DNA of 8,558 nucleotides from the NCBI GenBank assembly GCA_937959375.1, contig CALGLS010000264.1:1-8558 (forward strand), in the 5' to 3' direction. The notes under the pieces were generated by a model. It was not told the DNA's origin, did not search any database, and saw nothing but the letters and a program-made list of their open reading frames with translations. Shown here piece after piece: positions 6,827-8,558 of this stretch. The translations under genes and the position numbers were made by a program. Numbering within the stretch: the stretch's first letter is position 1; each line of letters opens with the position of its first letter. Origin of the DNA: an uncultured Saprospiraceae bacterium. GTDB taxonomy: Bacteria; Bacteroidota; Bacteroidia; Chitinophagales; Saprospiraceae.

Positions 6827-6834
6827 ACACTATA

Positions 6835-7503
6835 CTAGCCATTATTTGCTAGTTGTAAAGCGTACTTCCTTTTCCAACTGATATAGCCAAAAACAGCGAT
6901 TACCATATAAATGAAAAATAGAAGTGAAAAGAGGTAAATACCTCTATGAGCATAAATGAAGATACAAGCAAAGTCTATTACGATCCAATAGAGCCAGTTT
7001 TCTAATACTTTTTGGGCCACCATAATGGTAGCGATAACGGAGAAGGCAGTAGTGAACGCATCTATAAATGGTAACGCGGCACCCGTCAAGGTCCAAGCCC
7101 AACCGGCAACTAGCGCCAAGCCCACTCCTATCCCAAAAGCTATAAAGTGCTTTTGAGTAGACCACTGAGTAATGGTCAAAGCCCCTGAGGCATCGGCTCC
7201 TAGATTGTCAAATTCCTTTGGTTCCAAGTCTTGATTTCGTGATTGACGCCAATTCCACCATCCATAAACTGACATGACGACATAAAAGACCTGTAAAACC
7301 GCATCTGAATAAAGGCGCACCTCCGGGTCTACATAAACAATGAAAGCAAGGATTACAGAAATAATTCCGAAAGGCCAACACCAGATATTTTCATTGGCTG
7401 CTAATACAACGTAGATGATGCTGAAGATAAAAGCCATCCATTGGGTGATGCCTAGTCCCAAAGCGGTTCGGAGTATGAGATCTAATGCGGATATTTCTTC
7501 CAT
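6835..7503 (-). CDS. pnuC: PnuC-family transporter (nicotinamide riboside or other vitamin precursor)
   Basis: PnuC proteins are seven-helix facilitators of the inner membrane that bring in nicotinamide riboside, which is then trapped by phosphorylation. Related members carry thiamine (PnuT). From ATG 7503 the protein has 222 residues, typical for the family. Signatures visible are ENIWCWPFGIIS (38-49), YSDAVLQ (65-71), VYGWWNW (79-85), and ENWLYWIVIDF (168-178) followed by IYAHRGIYLFS. A longer reading from TTG 7536 adds 11 residues (VSNNNLQIKS-like, hydrophilic). I prefer the ATG because the family usually begins close to the first helix. No TPP riboswitch-like element or thiamine gene is adjacent, so nicotinamide riboside is somewhat favoured. 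The substrate remains inferred. It lies directly upstream of the NADH-oxidising nqr operon on the same strand. Confidence 0.9.
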   Translation of the reverse strand: MEEISALDLILRTALGLGITQWMAFIFSIIYVVLAANENIWCWPFGIISVILAFIVYVDPEVRLYSDAVLQVFYVVMSVYGWWNWRQSRNQDLEPKEFDNLGADASGALTITQWSTQKHFIAFGIGVGLALVAGWAWTLTGAALPFIDAFTTAFSVIATIMVAQKVLENWLYWIVIDFACIFIYAHRGIYLFSLLFFIYMVIAVFGYISWKRKYALQLANNG

Positions 7504-7564
7504 TGATTTGATTTGAAGGTTATTGTTTGACACCAAAAGACTTTGACTTCTTAGACTGTGCTGG

Positions 7565-7597
7565 CAAATATAGCAATCCCGAATTTTGAATCATCAA
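7565..7597 (-). promoter_or_regulatory. Candidate Bacteroidota promoter for pnuC
   Basis: On the minus strand TTG (7597-7595) is followed after 22 nt by TATATTTG (7572-7565), a perfect TAnnTTTG -7 element. Transcription would begin near 7558, about 55 nt before the preferred pnuC ATG. The -33 element lies inside the hairpin that ends the upstream gene. Confidence 0.55.
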
Positions 7598-7608
7598 AAT
7601 TCGGGATT
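7575..7608 (-). terminator. Strong 15-bp hairpin, likely terminator of the secreted-protein gene
   Basis: The 15-nt arms 7575-7589 and 7594-7608 are perfectly complementary around a 4-nt loop, each with a CCCG/CGGG core and A/T flanks. On the minus strand the hairpin begins 34 bp beyond the stop codon of the 159-codon gene. The U-tract on that strand is short (ATT, then GCTATATTTG), while the plus-strand side reads GATTTT, so strand preference is uncertain. There is no plus-strand gene to terminate here. This is the most stable intergenic hairpin in the window after the nqrC-nqrD repeat. Confidence 0.65.
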
Positions 7609-7642
7609 TTACTTAACTATTAAAAATTCAAATAGTAAACAG

Positions 7643-8122
7643 TTAGAATAATGCTCCAAAACTACATCCAAACCAGAGATCGCTTTTTTTTATTGAGAAA
7701 GCTTTAGAATACGTCGTGTAGATTCTAAAGTTCGCTGTTCTTCGTTTTATTGGTTGATATCTATACCCCAATATTGGAGACATAATAGTGCCATTTTGAC
7801 TTTCACCTTCTTGATAACCTACGCCACCAGTTAATCCAAATTCAAAAAAGTATACCCCTTTACCAATATTACCTGTGAGGTGATAAGGTGTCGTTAAGGT
7901 TGACGTTGACTTATGAAATGTAGAGTTTAAGCCTATTCCTAATCCGGTGGCAAAGATAAAGAAGTTATTGACTGGAAAGATTCGTTCATAGTTCATGGAG
8001 ACGACAGGACTATTCCCTAGAAAATTTATACTTATATTATTGAGAGGTCTTTGAGCAACTAAAATATTACCAAATAGACTTGAAAGATAAATACTTATAA
8101 AAAGGAGCCATATATTTTTCAT
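7643..8122 (-). CDS. Secreted, outer-membrane beta-barrel-like protein of unknown function
   Basis: The 159-residue product opens with a signal peptide (hydrophobic 4-22, probable cleavage after LVAQ, residue 24). The mature part alternates short hydrophobic and polar stretches typical of beta-strands: SINFLGNSPVVSMNYERIF (31-49), FFIFATGLGIGL, GVYFFEFGLTGGVGY (89-103), MSPILGYRYQP (114-124) and FRIYTTYSKAF. It ends in Phe, as many outer-membrane barrels do. The order NYERxF, HLTGNIGKG, FFEFG and GYRYQP resembles a common Bacteroidota family of small uncharacterised outer-membrane-like proteins that I know from memory. The length would allow about eight strands. It starts at ATG 8122, has no operon partner, and is followed by the strong hairpin. 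I infer an outer-membrane location but cannot assign a role. Confidence 0.75.
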   Translation of the reverse strand: MKNIWLLFISIYLSSLFGNILVAQRPLNNISINFLGNSPVVSMNYERIFPVNNFFIFATGLGIGLNSTFHKSTSTLTTPYHLTGNIGKGVYFFEFGLTGGVGYQEGESQNGTIMSPILGYRYQPIKRRTANFRIYTTYSKAFSIKKSDLWFGCSFGALF

Positions 8123-8181
8123 ACACCATTAAATTTTTAGTCGAAGTTATTTAAAAGGTCTTCGTTCTTAATACTTACAAG

Positions 8182-8196
8182 TTAGATCTTATCTAA
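8182..8196. promoter_or_regulatory. Palindrome in the divergent spacer
   Basis: TTAGAT (8182-8187) and ATCTAA (8191-8196) form a perfect 6-bp dyad around CTT. An overlapping AAATA-TG-TATTT dyad follows at 8195-8206. They sit in the 200-bp AT-rich spacer between two divergently transcribed genes, where a shared operator would be expected. Chance is a real alternative given the base composition. Apart from the weak promoter listed for the plus-strand gene, nothing else was seen in the spacer. Confidence 0.25.
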
Positions 8197-8297
8197 ATAT
8201 GTATTTATGCGATATTCGATGAAATCACAATTTTATTTATTTAATATTAATTCAATCTTATTACTCAATTAATTCTTAATCTGATGGGAGATAGCCG

Positions 8298-8305
8298 TAA
8301 CTTTA
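8298..8305 (+). promoter_or_regulatory. Weak candidate -7 element for the acetyltransferase gene
   Basis: TAACTTTA matches TAnnTTTG at 5 of the 6 fixed positions and lies 17 bp before the ATG at 8323. No clear TTG is seen at the -33 position. It is the best plus-strand candidate in this spacer. Confidence 0.3.
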
Positions 8306-8322
8306 CAAAATAATTTCACCCA

Positions 8323-8558
8323 ATGAAAGCGGACTATTTAAAAGTCAACGACGACATAAAACTTTACCTGCCTCGCATGACCTTCGCTCCGGCTATTTTC
8401 AACCTCATTGAAAATCAGCGAGAATATCTAAGTCCTTATATTCCGATGGCCTCTACTGCTCAATCAGAAGATGACATCAAAAAGGTTGTGAAAAACATAC
8501 AAATCACCAATCAATCCAAACGCAGCTTGGTTACTTACCTTTTTTACAAAGAGGAGTT
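8323..8558 (+). CDS. GNAT-family N-acetyltransferase (RimJ/RimL type), 3' end outside window
   Basis: The reading frame is open from ATG 8323 to the window edge, giving 78 complete codons. The translation begins MKADYLKVNDDIKLYLPRMT and continues with FNLIENQREYLSPYIPMAST, EDDIKKVVKN and LVTYLFYKEE. This is the usual N-terminal pattern of RimJ/RimL-like acetyltransferases: a beta-strand with L.L at about 13-18, a helix carrying LIE.NR..L, a proline-rich turn, an acidic helix start, then the next strand. These enzymes move an acetyl group from acetyl-CoA to an N-terminal amine or small substrate in the cytoplasm. The acetyl-CoA-binding motif would lie beyond the edge, so neither activity nor substrate can be confirmed. 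It is transcribed away from the rest of the window and shows no link to nqr. Confidence 0.75.
   Translation, partial: MKADYLKVNDDIKLYLPRMTFAPAIFNLIENQREYLSPYIPMASTAQSEDDIKKVVKNIQITNQSKRSLVTYLFYKEE

Noticed and set aside
8158..8165. GGTCTTCG near the secreted-protein gene as a second copy of the GAAGACC repeat
   Set aside because: Only eight bases match, with no inverted partner or tandem units beside it, so it is most likely chance.

Overview
The window looks like chromosomal DNA of a Bacteroidota bacterium, probably marine or otherwise sodium-using. The evidence is AT-rich spacers, TAnnTTTG-type promoter elements in front of genes, a small secreted beta-barrel-like protein of a type common in that phylum, and an Nqr operon whose proteins read as Bacteroidota-like. 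A finer placement cannot be supported from this sequence.

Positions 1-6551 (minus strand) hold all six genes of the Na+-translocating NADH:quinone oxidoreductase in the standard order nqrA-B-C-D-E-F. nqrF is cut by the left edge of the window. All expected cofactor sites can be read: the NqrF 2Fe-2S cysteines and FAD/NADH motifs, the flavinylated threonines in SGAT motifs of NqrB and NqrC, and the paired NqrD/NqrE cysteines that hold the intramembrane iron centre. NqrF takes electrons from NADH and they pass through NqrD/E, NqrC and NqrB to quinone, while Na+ is pumped out. The apbE gene needed to attach FMN is not in the window.

Three things in the operon are unusual. NqrA carries about 96 extra N-terminal residues, comprising a signal peptide plus one transmembrane helix. 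A ~97-bp imperfect palindrome built of GAAGAC-type heptamers fills the nqrC-nqrD spacer. The nqrA leader holds a Rex/CRP-like dyad 13 bp before the start codon.

Positions 6552-6834 are a gene-free leader and promoter region with two candidate promoters for nqr. Upstream on the same strand is a PnuC-family vitamin or NAD-precursor transporter (6835-7503), with its own candidate promoter overlapping a strong 15-bp hairpin. That hairpin ends the next gene, a 159-aa secreted beta-barrel-like protein of unknown function (7643-8122).

Positions 8123-8322 are an AT-rich divergent spacer. From 8323 to the right edge runs the 5' part of a RimJ/RimL-type GNAT acetyltransferase on the plus strand.

I see no CRISPR, tRNA, rRNA, insertion sequence, phage gene or defence system. 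The window is mainly core energy metabolism. Its novelty lies in the NqrA architecture and the non-coding elements, not in a new multigene system.
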